Positions 47,931 through 56,334 of a stretch of 64,000 nucleotides of DNA are shown piece after piece. Position numbers and translations under genes: made by a program. The notes under the pieces are model-generated. The model was not told the origin of the DNA, did not search any database, and saw nothing but the letters and a program-made list of their open reading frames with translations. The stretch lies in contig CAWKDW010000020.1 of assembly GCA_963848475.1 (NCBI GenBank), positions 248,001 to 312,000 of the forward strand, written 5' to 3'. Source of the stretch: Solirubrobacter sp963848475 (GTDB taxonomy: Bacteria; Actinomycetota; Thermoleophilia; Solirubrobacterales; Solirubrobacteraceae). The stretch's first letter is position 1, and every line of letters starts with the position of its first letter.

Positions 47931-49176
47931 GCGTACCTCAGCATCACGTAGGCGGTGGCCATGAGAAGGGAGATCATGGTGACCGGGATCCCGTAGCGCA
48001 GGAACTCGAGGAAGCGGATCGGGTGCCCGGCCCGCGCCGACATCCCGGAGGCGGCCACGTTACAGGCGGCGGCGACGATCGTGGCGTTGCCGCCGAAGCA
48101 GGCGCCGAGCGACAGCGCCCACCAGTAGGCATCGTCCTCGGCCGAGCGTGTCGACGACGGGGATCATCGCCGCGGTGAACGGGATGTTGTCCACCAGCCC
48201 GGAGCCGATCGCCGAGACCCAGAGGATGCCGAGCAGTTCGGCGGCGCGATCGCCGCCCGTGACCGACGGCGATGCCGTGGGCGACCTCGCTCGAGCGCGC
48301 CGGTGTGCTCGAGCGCGCCGACCATCACGAACAGGCCGATCAGGAAGAACAGCGTCAGCCACTCGATCGAGGAGATCGTGCCGTGCAGCGGCTGGCGCGA
48401 GACGAGCAGCATCACGGCGGCGCCGGCCAGCGCGACGGTCGCCGGCTCCAGGTGCAGCGGCTTGTGGACGAAGAACACGAGGATCGTGAGGATCAGGATC
48501 GGGACCGTGCGGCGTGCCTCGGCGGCGTCCTCGATCGACTTGCGCGCGTCGAGCGCCATCACCCGCTCGCGCGCCGCGGGGTCGATCTGGAGGCGCGCGC
48601 GGAAGACGAAGTAGAGCGCCGGGGATGATCACGACCAGGGCCGCGATCACGATCGGCGCGAGGTTCCAGATGAACGCCCCGAAGGAGAGGCCGGTGTGAC
48701 CCGCGATCAGGATGTTCGGCGGGTCGCCGATCAGCGTCGCCGTCCCGCCGACGTTGGAGGCGACGATCTCGATGATGATCAGCGGCACCGGGTCGACGTC
48801 CAGCGCGTCGGCCAGCAGGAACGTGATCGGCACGATCAGCAGGATCGTCGTGACGTTGTCCAGGAACGCCGACAGCACCGCCGTGGTGATCGCCAGCGAC
48901 AGCACGACCGCCAGCGGCTTGCCGCGCGAGAGCTGGCCGGCGCGGATCGCCAGCCACGTGTAGACGCCCGTGGTCTCGGTGACCCGGACCATGATCATCA
49001 TCCCGACCAGCAGGCCGATCGTGTTGAAGTCGACCGACTCGATCGCCTGCTCCTGATCGAGCGTGCCGCGCGAGCACGACGAGCGTCGCGCCCAGCAGCG
49101 CGATCTTGGTCCGGTCCACGCGCTCGGACGCGATCAGCGCGAGCGCAACGACAAACACAGCGATGGCAAACGCCAT
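47927..49176 (-). pseudogene. ArsB/NhaD-type anion permease, several frameshifts
   Basis: Opens MAFAIAVFVVALALIASERVDRTKIALLGATLVVL, then resumes in other frames: 'TTGVYTWLAIRAGQLSRGKPLAVV', 'DNVTTILLIVPITFLLAD', 'ASNVGGTATLIGDPPNILIAGHTGLSF', 'GTISSIEWLTLFFLIGLFVMVGALEHTG', 'SGLVDNIPFTAAMIPV', and the last two spans ending 'MATAYVMLRYA'. The motif 'GGTATLIGDPPN' is a hallmark of the ion-transporter superfamily (ArsB, NhaD, SLC13). At least four shifts would be needed to join it. It lies upstream of the CBS gene, and probably exports an anion or sodium. Confidence 0.65.
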
Positions 49177-49360
49177 AGGTGCACCTCAGGGGTCGACAAC
49201 GAGCGCCGACCAGGCTTCCCGGCACACCACGAGGCACCCTAGCGCCCCCAGATTGACCCACACGGCGAATGGGGAGGTAGCCCCGGCCGTGGATGGGGGG
49301 TACCACCCATACGGCGCCGCGAGCTCCTCTGAGATCGTGCGTGCGGTGAGTCGGGTGCTG

Positions 49361-49690
49361 ATGTCGTGGGACCGCCCGCATCATCTCTCCGACGCCGACA
49401 GGGGCAGCAGTGGGTGCGCACCGAGGCCCGCCGGCTCGCGGCGATTCCCGGCGTCGAGTCGGTCTCGACTCAGCCGGTCGGCGGGGACGCGGCGCCACCG
49501 AGCGCCGCGCGACTGGTTCTGCGAGCTCGAGCTCCACGATGCAACGGCCGGCATCACGATCCTCGAAGACCCGGTCTGCGCCGGGTGGCTCCTGGACCTG
49601 CGAGCGCTCGGCATGCGTCCCGAAGTCGCCGTGCTCGAAGCCACCGAGCCGGTGACGCCAGAAGGTCAGGGGATTCTCTCGCGCGAGTGA
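49361..49690 (+). pseudogene. Small conserved protein, frameshifted
   Basis: Starts MSWDRPHHLSDA, a recurring opening among actinobacterial small proteins, and, after shifts near 49395 and 49490, continues 'RDWFCELELHDATAGITILEDPVCAGWLLDLRALGMRPEVAVLEA'. About 100 residues if joined. I recognise the type but know no function. Two shifts within 330 bp reduce my confidence. Confidence 0.4.
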
Positions 49691-49829
49691 AGATCACCGG
49701 GCGAGTTGGGTCGCTCTCGCTCGTCCCGCGCCCGCTCACGTCGATCGCGATCGACGCGGGCGCCGTGTTCAGCGTGGCCGCCGGTCATTGCTTCGCCGAC
49801 GGCACCAACGCGCTGGTCGAGTCGGCCTG

Positions 49830-50011
49830 TGCGACCTGATCGATTCAACCCGGGTCTGCCTTTGTGCCGGCGCGGGGATCGACATCACGTTCGACCTGGT
49901 GCTCGTCGACCGCTTCAGCGCGATGGTGATCACGATCGATCCCACCGACGAGTCGCGCGAGTACGTCCAGCGCTCTGGTCCGACGACGGTGAGCTCGGGA
50001 CGTTTGTCGCC
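49830..50011 (+). pseudogene. Possible remnant of an FkbM-type methyltransferase
   Basis: A short reading contains 'GAGIDITFDLVLVDRFSAMVITIDPTDESREYV', which resembles the SAM-binding start of FkbM methyltransferases (G-x-G-x-D-I-x-F-D ... D-P-T). No continuation is seen on either side. It may be the decayed relic of a gene. Low confidence. Confidence 0.3.
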
Positions 50012-50147
50012 TAGAGCGACGACCGGCAGCGGACCGGTCGCTCGCTGCCGGTGCCCGCCACGGCAGCGCCCTGCACGCCGATGTGCACGTCTCGCCTTCC
50101 GCCGGATGCCGAGTACTCATCTCGCATCCCCGGCATCGCGTCAAGGT

Positions 50148-50615
50148 CTAGACGCGGCGTAGCCTGCCCGGAGAGCGCGGAACGACATCGGCATCGGTCG
50201 TCGCGGTGACCGTGAAGTCACGCGGCTCCACCACGCTCAGATGCTCCGCGAGCACCGTCCATCCTCCCTCGCGGCGTGTCCAGGTGCGCGTGACGACGAC
50301 GCGCATGCTGTACAGCACATCCTGCGTGCGACCCGTGAGCGCAACGGTGATGCGCGTGATCCCGGTCGTCCCCTCGACCACGGCCTCGAACTCCTGCTCC
50401 TCGAGCTTGGCGAGGTGCATGTTCCCGGAGAGACGGGCTTCGATCAGCGAATGCTTGTCCTGCGGGCTCCCGTCCGCGCCGATGTGCACGTGCCGTTCGT
50501 CGAGCATGCGTTCGAGCACGGCGCGGTCGGCCGCCAGGATCGCGGCCTGCAGCTCCTGCTCGGCATCTCGCAACTCGACCTCGGCCTCCATGGTCGCGAG
50601 CATGCTACGTCGCAT
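50148..50615 (-). CDS. DUF4440/SnoaL-like protein
   Basis: Up to 155 residues; ATG 50591 (MEAEVELRDAEQELQAAIL) is the likelier start and gives 147. It has the NTF2-like pattern: 'EQELQAAILAADRAVLERMLDERHVHIGADGS', 'AVVEGTTGITRITVALTGRTQDVLYSMRVVVTRTW' and 'GGWTVLAEHLSVV'. These small domains bind or turn over small molecules; the specific role is unknown. Downstream of the tandem secreted pair on the same strand. Confidence 0.6.
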   Translation of the reverse strand: MRRSMLATMEAEVELRDAEQELQAAILAADRAVLERMLDERHVHIGADGSPQDKHSLIEARLSGNMHLAKLEEQEFEAVVEGTTGITRITVALTGRTQDVLYSMRVVVTRTWTRREGGWTVLAEHLSVVEPRDFTVTATTDADVVPRSPGRLRRV

Positions 50616-50637
50616 GCTCGCGCCGATGGCTCGTGGG

Positions 50638-51084
50638 TCAGCTCAGCGGGTTGCCGATCGAGACGGACTTCTCGTATCCGTACCCGCCGCAGTAGCTTTG
50701 TGCGGCGTCGCACTCCTTCAGTCGCAGGGTGAGGCTCAGGATCTTGCGCCCACCCCCGACGTCGAACGAGTAGGCGTTGCCGTCCTTGTCCTTGCAGCCG
50801 CCGGCGTCCTTGGCGGTGTACTGGGTGCGGATGCCGCCTTCGTGGTTCACGATGACGTCGAGGTAGGCGCCGTAGCCGTCCGCGGGGCATTCGTCGTTGA
50901 TCCGTCCGGTGAGAACCACACGCTTGGCGGAGCGGAAGCTCGCCATGCCCCACGTGTGGGCGGTGCCGTCGTTGGTCCAGACGGGGGTGCGGAAATCGAA
51001 GGAGCGGTTGGCTGCCGCCTGCGCCGCGGGGGCGGCGGCGAGCAGCAGGCCGAGGGCGATCAGGGGCGCGAGAAAGCGCTGCAT
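50638..51084 (-). CDS. Small secreted protein, paralogue 2
   Basis: 148 residues from ATG 51084, chosen for AGGAGA six bases upstream; ATG 51102 overlaps the preceding stop but has no good site. A signal peptide (RFLAPLIALGLLLAAAPAAQAAA) leads to a short beta-rich domain: 'TPVWTNDGTAHTWGMASFRSAKRVVLTGRINDECPADGYGAYLDV', with four cysteines. It is homologous to the gene just upstream (ADGYGAYLD versus ADGHGAYLR). Function unknown; a spore- or wall-surface protein is possible. Confidence 0.6.
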   Translation of the reverse strand: MQRFLAPLIALGLLLAAAPAAQAAANRSFDFRTPVWTNDGTAHTWGMASFRSAKRVVLTGRINDECPADGYGAYLDVIVNHEGGIRTQYTAKDAGGCKDKDGNAYSFDVGGGRKILSLTLRLKECDAAQSYCGGYGYEKSVSIGNPLS

Positions 51085-51098
51085 CTTGATTCTCCTGG

Positions 51099-51534
51099 TC
51101 ATGGCGCCGCGATCCGCTTCTCGGCGGTGTCGGCGGTGCTGTTGCGATCCGCGTCGTATTCGTAGAGGTAGAGCTTCACGGCCTTGACCGTGCGCCCGGA
51201 TGGGACATTCAGGCTGAGCCAGAAGTCCACGCCATCCGCGTTCGCGCAGGTGGTCGTGTCCTTCGCGGACAGCTTGCGCGTGTTCCCGTTGTCCAGGACG
51301 AACGTCGCGCGCAGATAGGCGCCGTGGCCGTCCGCCGGGGCAGACGTCGTTGAGCCGGCCGCTCACCGTGACCCGATAGCCCTCGAAGTTGACGGTGCCG
51401 TACGTGTGCGCACGGCCCTGCGTCAGATCCTTCGAGGTCCAGACATCGAACGCGCGGGTGGCGGCAGACGCGGGACCCGCGCCGGCCAGGAACAGACCCG
51501 CCATGAGGGTGAAAGCAATCAGAGGACTTCGCAT
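51099..51534 (-). pseudogene. Small secreted protein, paralogue 1 (one frameshift)
   Basis: ATG 51534 with AGAGGA upstream; signal peptide RSPLIAFTLMAGLFLAGAGPASA, then 'FDVWTSKDLTQGRAHTYGTVNFEGYRVTVSGRLNDVCP'. A single extra G near 51342 shifts the frame; without it the text goes on '-ADGHGAYLRATFVLDNGNTRKLS', exactly matching its downstream paralogue. So this is a tandem duplication, and the shift is likely a sequencing artefact. Function unknown. Confidence 0.55.
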
Positions 51535-51669
51535 CGTGCAGCGTCCTCTCCGTTTCGGGAGCGGCCCAAACCCAGCTGAACCGCAAAATCCCGGCGAACG
51601 GTAGATCGGGATCATCCCGAGACGAGCGTCCTCCGGAGGTCGTCGCGGCCACGTAGACTCAGCCGCGTC

Positions 51670-52893
51670 GTGGCCCGCCTACCTGCAGGAGATCCCGCGC
51701 CGGCCGATGGCGCGCTGCCGGCCGAGGCGCTCACGGGCGTGGGTACGCGGCCGTTCGGGTTCTACGTGCACGTGCCGTTCTGCGCGTCGCGCTGCGGGTA
51801 CTGCGACTTCAACACGTACGTTCCCGGTGAGCGGGGTGCCGAACAGGCAGGCGGGTACGTCGGCGCCGTGCTCGCCGAGATCGAGCTCGCGGCGCAGGTG
51901 CTCGCGAGCGGCACGCGGTCCCTGCCCCGCGTCGACACCGTCTTCTTCGGCGGCGGCACGCCGACGCTGCTGTCAGCCGGCGATCTGATCCAGGTCCTGC
52001 GCCGGATCGACGAGCGCTTCGGCCTCAAGCCCGACGCCGAGGTCACCACCGAGGCCAACCCCGAGTCGGTCGATCCCGGCAAGCTGGCGACGCTCCGCGA
52101 GGCCGGCTTCACGCGGCTCTCGGTGGGGATGCAGAGCGCGGTGCCGCGGGTGCTCGCGATCCTCGACCGTGTGCACTCGCCCGGCCGCCCGCAGCAGGCC
52201 GTCGCCGAGGCCCGCGCCGCCGGCTTCGAGCAGGTCAGCCTCGACCTGATCTACGGCACGCCGGGCGAGAGCGCGGATGACTGGCGCCGCTCGCTCGACG
52301 CCGCGCTGAGCGCGGCGCCCGATCACCTCTCGACCTATTCGCTGATCGTCGAGCCCGGCACGCGGATGGCGGCGCAGGTCCGTCGCGGCGAGCTCGTGGT
52401 CCCCGGTGAGGCGGTGATCGTGGATCGCTTCGAGACCGCCGAGCGCGTGCTCGCGGACGCCGGCATGGCGTGGTACGAGACGTGCTCCTGGGCGAGGAGT
52501 GAGGCGGCCTGGTGCCGGCACAACCTCGGCTACTGGGGCGGCGGCGACTGGTGGGGCGCCGGGCCGGGCGCGCACAGCCACGTCGGCGGAGTGCGGTGGT
52601 GGAACGTGCTGCACCCGCGGGCGTGGAGCGAACGGCTCGCGGCCGCCGCCTCGCCGGCGGCGGCGCGCGAGCTGCCCGGCGAGGAGGGGGTTCGTCTGGA
52701 GCGGGTGATGCTGGGCCTGCGGCTGCGGTCGGGCGTCGCTCTGAGCGAGCTCACGCGCGCGGGACGGGCCGCCGCCGACCGCCACGTCGCCGGCGGGCTG
52801 CTGGAACCCGCGGACCTTGCCGGCGGCCGCGCCGTGCTGACCCTCCGCGGGCGACTGCTCGCGGACCCGGTCACGCTCGACCTGGCGGCGTGA
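51670..52893 (+). CDS. hemW: Radical SAM protein HemW (coproporphyrinogen-III-oxidase-like)
   Basis: 407 residues from GTG 51670 (no ribosome site; perhaps leaderless). The radical SAM cluster motif is C-A-S-R-C-G-Y-C-D-F-N-T-Y (positions about 36-48), followed by 'GGGTPTLLSAGDL', 'TEANPESVDPGKLATLREAGFTRLSVGMQS', and 'LIYGTPGESADDWRRSLDAAL'. The CxxxCxxC plus HemN_C organisation is typical of HemW, which binds haem and hands it on; it is not the anaerobic HemN oxidase itself. Single gene. Confidence 0.85.
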   Translation: MARLPAGDPAPADGALPAEALTGVGTRPFGFYVHVPFCASRCGYCDFNTYVPGERGAEQAGGYVGAVLAEIELAAQVLASGTRSLPRVDTVFFGGGTPTLLSAGDLIQVLRRIDERFGLKPDAEVTTEANPESVDPGKLATLREAGFTRLSVGMQSAVPRVLAILDRVHSPGRPQQAVAEARAAGFEQVSLDLIYGTPGESADDWRRSLDAALSAAPDHLSTYSLIVEPGTRMAAQVRRGELVVPGEAVIVDRFETAERVLADAGMAWYETCSWARSEAAWCRHNLGYWGGGDWWGAGPGAHSHVGGVRWWNVLHPRAWSERLAAAASPAAARELPGEEGVRLERVMLGLRLRSGVALSELTRAGRAAADRHVAGGLLEPADLAGGRAVLTLRGRLLADPVTLDLAA

Positions 52894-53028
52894 CCGCGAC
52901 CGATCGAATCAATGCCGCCACTCGGCCAACGCCCAGCCGGCTCCCAGGTTTGGCGAGACCATGCGCCGCATGGGATCGGCGTGTAGCGCCTTGAACCTCC
53001 CGTAAGCGAGTTCGCGTACGGTTGGCAC

Positions 53029-53631
53029 ATGTCCTCAGCGACGACCGACGAAGTCCGCGACGATCGTTTCCGTGGGGTCGTGTTCGTCGGCGTGCTGGTC
53101 GCGATCATGTGGGTGGTCGAGATCGTCGACGTGTTCGCCGGCGACCTGGACTCGGCCGGGATCCGCCCTCGCGATGCCGATGGCCTGATCGGCGTCGCGC
53201 TCGCCCCCGTGCTTCACGGCGGCTTCGGGCACCTGATGGGCAACACGGTTCCGTTCGTGATCCTCGGCACCGCGATCGCGCTGGGCGGGCTCGCGCGGAT
53301 CGCCGCCGTCACCGTCATCGTCGCGCTCGTGGGCGGCCTCGGAACCTGGCTGACGGCTCCGGCCAACACGGTCCACATCGGCGCGAGCGGCCTCGTGTTC
53401 GGCTTCGCGAGCTATCTCGTCGCCCGCGGGATCTACAGCCGCAAGGCGCTGCACCTCGCCGTCGGCCTCGCCGTGATCTTCATCTACGGCACCACGCTGC
53501 TGTTCGGTCTGGTGCCCACACCGGGCATCTCGTGGCAGGGCCACCTCTTCGGCGCGATCGGTGGCGTGGTCGCGGCGTGGCTGCTGGATCGCCGGTCGTC
53601 GCGCGGCGCGGCGCCGACGCCGGTCGCGTGA
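53029..53631 (+). CDS. Rhomboid-family intramembrane serine protease
   Basis: 200 residues, six spans. The catalytic serine is in GASGLVFG (motif GxSG), and the partner histidine in the last span 'SWQGHLFGAIGG'; 'HGGFGHLMGNT' is the conserved loop. Rhomboids cut transmembrane substrates inside the bilayer. The stop overlaps the GTG of the ABC1 kinase gene (GTGA), so the two are co-expressed. Confidence 0.85.
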   Translation: MSSATTDEVRDDRFRGVVFVGVLVAIMWVVEIVDVFAGDLDSAGIRPRDADGLIGVALAPVLHGGFGHLMGNTVPFVILGTAIALGGLARIAAVTVIVALVGGLGTWLTAPANTVHIGASGLVFGFASYLVARGIYSRKALHLAVGLAVIFIYGTTLLFGLVPTPGISWQGHLFGAIGGVVAAWLLDRRSSRGAAPTPVA

Positions 53632-55031
53632 GCGACGAGTCGCCGCCGCCCGAGGCCGGGCGGCTGCCGACCGGGCGGATCGCCCGGACGGCGCGGGTCG
53701 GCGGGCTCGTCACGGGGCAGGGACTGCGCTGGGCGGGGATGCGCACCGCCAACCGGGTGCGTTCGCCGGAGCGGGCCGCGGCCGCTCGCGACGAACGGAC
53801 CGCCAACCTCGTCGGTGAGCTCGTGGACCAACTGGGCCGCATGCGCGGCGCGGCGATGAAGGTCGGGCAGCTGCTGTCGATGATCGAGTTCGACGGGCTG
53901 CCGGATGAGCAGCGCAGCGAACTGGAGTCCAAGCTCGCGACGCTGCGCGACGACGTCCCGCCGGTCCCGTTCGCCAAGCTCGAGAAGCTGATGCGCGAGG
54001 AGCTCGGCGCGCCACTGGGCAGCGTGTTCTCCGAGTTCGACGAGCGGGCGCTGGCCGCCGCCTCGATCGGCCAGGTGCATCGAGCCACGACGCTCGACGG
54101 CGAAGCGGTCGTCGTCAAGGTCCAGTACCCCGGAGTCGCCGAGGCGGTCGAGAGCGACCTGCGCAGCGCGACCCTGCTGTTGCCGCTGCTCAAGCGGATC
54201 GCGCCCAGCCTCGACGCCAAGCCGCTGCTCGCGGAGCTGCGCGAGCGCATCGGCGAGGAGCTCGACTACGAGCTCGAGGCCCAGCAGCAGCGCCGCGTCG
54301 AGCGCCTCTACCGCGGCCACCCGTTCATCTCGGTTCCGCGCGTCCGGACCGATCTCAGCACCCGGCGCGTGCTCGTCTCGGAGTTCGTCGAGGGCCGGCG
54401 CTTCGAGGAGGTCCGCGAGCTCGACGAGCAGACGCGGGATCGCTACGGCGAGATCGTCTTCCGCTTCTTCTTCGGGCTGCTCTATCGCAACCGCGTCGCG
54501 CTCGGGGATCCGCATCCGGGCAACTACCTCCTGCGCCCCGACGGTCGTGTGGCGTTCCTCGACTACGGCCTCGTGCGCGATTTCGACGTCGCACGCATCG
54601 ACGCCGAGCGAGCGATGGCGCGCGCCGTGCGAGACGACGACGCCACGGCGCTCCAAGCGGCGCTCGTCGCCGGCGGGTACGTCCGCGACGCCGAGGGCCT
54701 GGACGCCGAGCTGGCCCTGAAGATGACCCGCGGGGCGATCCGCTGGTACGCGATCCCGGGCGAGAAGCAGCTCTCACGCGAGCGACGCGAACGCCGGACG
54801 CGCGAGCCCCGCGACGACGACGCGGAGCGCCAGGCGGCGCTCAAGGAGCAGGCGGCGCGCTTCTCGCTCCCGCCTGAGACGATCCTGATCCGCCGCATGC
54901 ACATGCTCGTGGCCATCGTTCTCAGCCGCTTGCGCGTGAGCGCGGACTGGGGCGCGATCGCCGCCGAGTACCTCCACGGCGAGCCCCCGGCGACGGAGCT
55001 CGGCCGCGCCGAGGCCGCCTTTCGCGGCTGA
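53628..55031 (+). CDS. ABC1/UbiB-family atypical kinase
   Basis: 467 residues from GTG 53628. ABC1 (AarF) signatures: 'GAAMKVGQLLSM' (KxGQ), the Ala-rich loop 'LAAASIGQVHRA', lysine in 'VVVKVQYPG', 'EELDYELEAQQQRR' (ExD), 'GDPHPGNYLLRPDGRVAFLDYGLV' (catalytic loop and DYG instead of DFG). In other bacteria these ATPases support isoprenoid-quinone or lipid metabolism at the membrane. Coupled to a rhomboid gene upstream, which hints at a membrane-quality role, but that is inference. Confidence 0.85.
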   Translation: MSDESPPPEAGRLPTGRIARTARVGGLVTGQGLRWAGMRTANRVRSPERAAAARDERTANLVGELVDQLGRMRGAAMKVGQLLSMIEFDGLPDEQRSELESKLATLRDDVPPVPFAKLEKLMREELGAPLGSVFSEFDERALAAASIGQVHRATTLDGEAVVVKVQYPGVAEAVESDLRSATLLLPLLKRIAPSLDAKPLLAELRERIGEELDYELEAQQQRRVERLYRGHPFISVPRVRTDLSTRRVLVSEFVEGRRFEEVRELDEQTRDRYGEIVFRFFFGLLYRNRVALGDPHPGNYLLRPDGRVAFLDYGLVRDFDVARIDAERAMARAVRDDDATALQAALVAGGYVRDAEGLDAELALKMTRGAIRWYAIPGEKQLSRERRERRTREPRDDDAERQAALKEQAARFSLPPETILIRRMHMLVAIVLSRLRVSADWGAIAAEYLHGEPPATELGRAEAAFRG

Positions 55032-55126
55032 CGACGTCGGCGGGGACTCATGGTCCTTGCCAGAAAGTGACGCGTGCCGCCGTACCCACGCCGTTCCGAG
55101 CGCGTGGCGCTAGCGTCATCGTTGCC

Positions 55127-55819
55127 GTGACCAGTGCTCCCGACCCCGACGCACGCCCCTACGGGCGACGCGCGTTTCTGGGACTGCTCGCCGGCGGGCT
55201 GTCGGCGTTCGCGTGGGCGGGGCCGGTCAGCCGTGTGGTGTCGCCGGTGACCTCGTCGTTCTCGCAGTTGGGCGCGAACCTGCTCCCGCTCGGCGGCTGG
55301 CGGATCTACACGATCACCGGCGTGATGCCGGAGATCGATCCTGCCCGGTGGCGCCTGCAGGTGGATGGTCTGGTCGAGCGTCCCACCAGCTTCTCACTGA
55401 GTCAGCTGCGGGCGTTGCCTCGCGCCGAGCAGGTCTCGACGTTCCACTGCGTGACGGGGTGGACGGTCAAGGACGTGCACTGGTCGGGCGTGCGCTTCGC
55501 CGACCTGCTCGCGCACGTCAAGCCGTTGCCGCAGGCCCGGGCCTTGCGCTTCGTCTCCGCCGAGCGCCCGTACGAGGATTCGCTGACGCTGGGCCAGGCG
55601 CTCGCGCCCGACGCGATGCTCGCCTTCGGGATGGACCGAGAGCCGCTCTCGCGCCCACATGGTTCGCCCGCGCGCGTGGTGATCCCGCAGATGTACGGCT
55701 ACAAGGGCGTGAAGTGGCTCCAGCGCATCGAGCTCGTCGACGTGCAGCCGGAGGGCTATTGGGAGGGCCTTGGCTACGACCAGAACGCGTGGGTGGGGCA
55801 CTCCAATGGTCACGGCTGA
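55127..55819 (+). CDS. Tat-exported sulfite-oxidase-like molybdopterin protein
   Basis: 230 residues from GTG 55127. A twin-arginine leader (YGRRAFLGLLAGGL) precedes a molybdopterin domain of SuoX/MsrP type: 'GVMPEIDPARWRLQVDGLVERPTSFSLSQLRALPRAEQVSTFHCVTGWTVKDVHWSGV', with the molybdenum-binding cysteine in FHCVTGW. Likely reduces or oxidises sulfoxides or sulfite outside the membrane, using electrons passed by the next gene, a membrane cytochrome b with which it overlaps. Confidence 0.8.
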   Translation: MTSAPDPDARPYGRRAFLGLLAGGLSAFAWAGPVSRVVSPVTSSFSQLGANLLPLGGWRIYTITGVMPEIDPARWRLQVDGLVERPTSFSLSQLRALPRAEQVSTFHCVTGWTVKDVHWSGVRFADLLAHVKPLPQARALRFVSAERPYEDSLTLGQALAPDAMLAFGMDREPLSRPHGSPARVVIPQMYGYKGVKWLQRIELVDVQPEGYWEGLGYDQNAWVGHSNGHG

Positions 55820-56324
55820 GCTGGTCCGCTTCACGCGCACCGAGCGCGCGCTCCACCGAATCCATGCGATCGCGTTCGTCGTGCTGCTGGCGAGCGGGCT
55901 CTGCCTCTACCTTCCCGCACTCGCCGAGCTGGTGGGCCGGCGCGGGCTGTTCAAGACGATCCACTTCTACACCGCGGTCGCCTGGCTGCTCGCGCTCCTG
56001 CTCGTCGTCATCGTGGGCAACCGCAAGGCGCTGATGGCGCTGATCCGCGAGGTCGACCGCTTCGATCCCCGAGACCGGGCCTGGTTTCGCGATCGAACCT
56101 CGATCGCCGGACGCCTGAACGCCGGTCAGAAGCTCTTCACGGTGGCAACCGCCGCGTTCGCCGTCCTGTTCACCGTGACCGGCTTCCTGCTCTGGTACGG
56201 CGAGCGCGACACCCGCTTTCGCTTCGCCAACACGCTGCTGATCCACGACTGGGTGATGTTCGTGTCGGCGTTTCTGTTCGCCGGGCACCTGTACATGGTC
56301 TTCCGGCACCGGCGCGCGGCGTAG
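55806..56324 (+). CDS. Cytochrome b561-like membrane subunit
   Basis: 172 residues, four spans: 'RIHAIAFVVLLASGLCLYLPAL', 'TIHFYTAVAWLLALLLVVIVG', 'LFTVATAAFAVLFTVTGFLLW', 'HDWVMFVSAFLFAGHLYMVF'. Histidines in each span would hold haem b, as in formate-dehydrogenase gamma or Ni/Fe-hydrogenase cytochromes. The C-terminus is shorter than in relatives and ends in RHRRAA. Start 55806 overlaps the molybdoprotein stop by 14 bp, so it is its electron partner. Confidence 0.75.
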   Translation: MVTAELVRFTRTERALHRIHAIAFVVLLASGLCLYLPALAELVGRRGLFKTIHFYTAVAWLLALLLVVIVGNRKALMALIREVDRFDPRDRAWFRDRTSIAGRLNAGQKLFTVATAAFAVLFTVTGFLLWYGERDTRFRFANTLLIHDWVMFVSAFLFAGHLYMVFRHRRAA

Positions 56325-56334
56325 CCTTCGGTCA

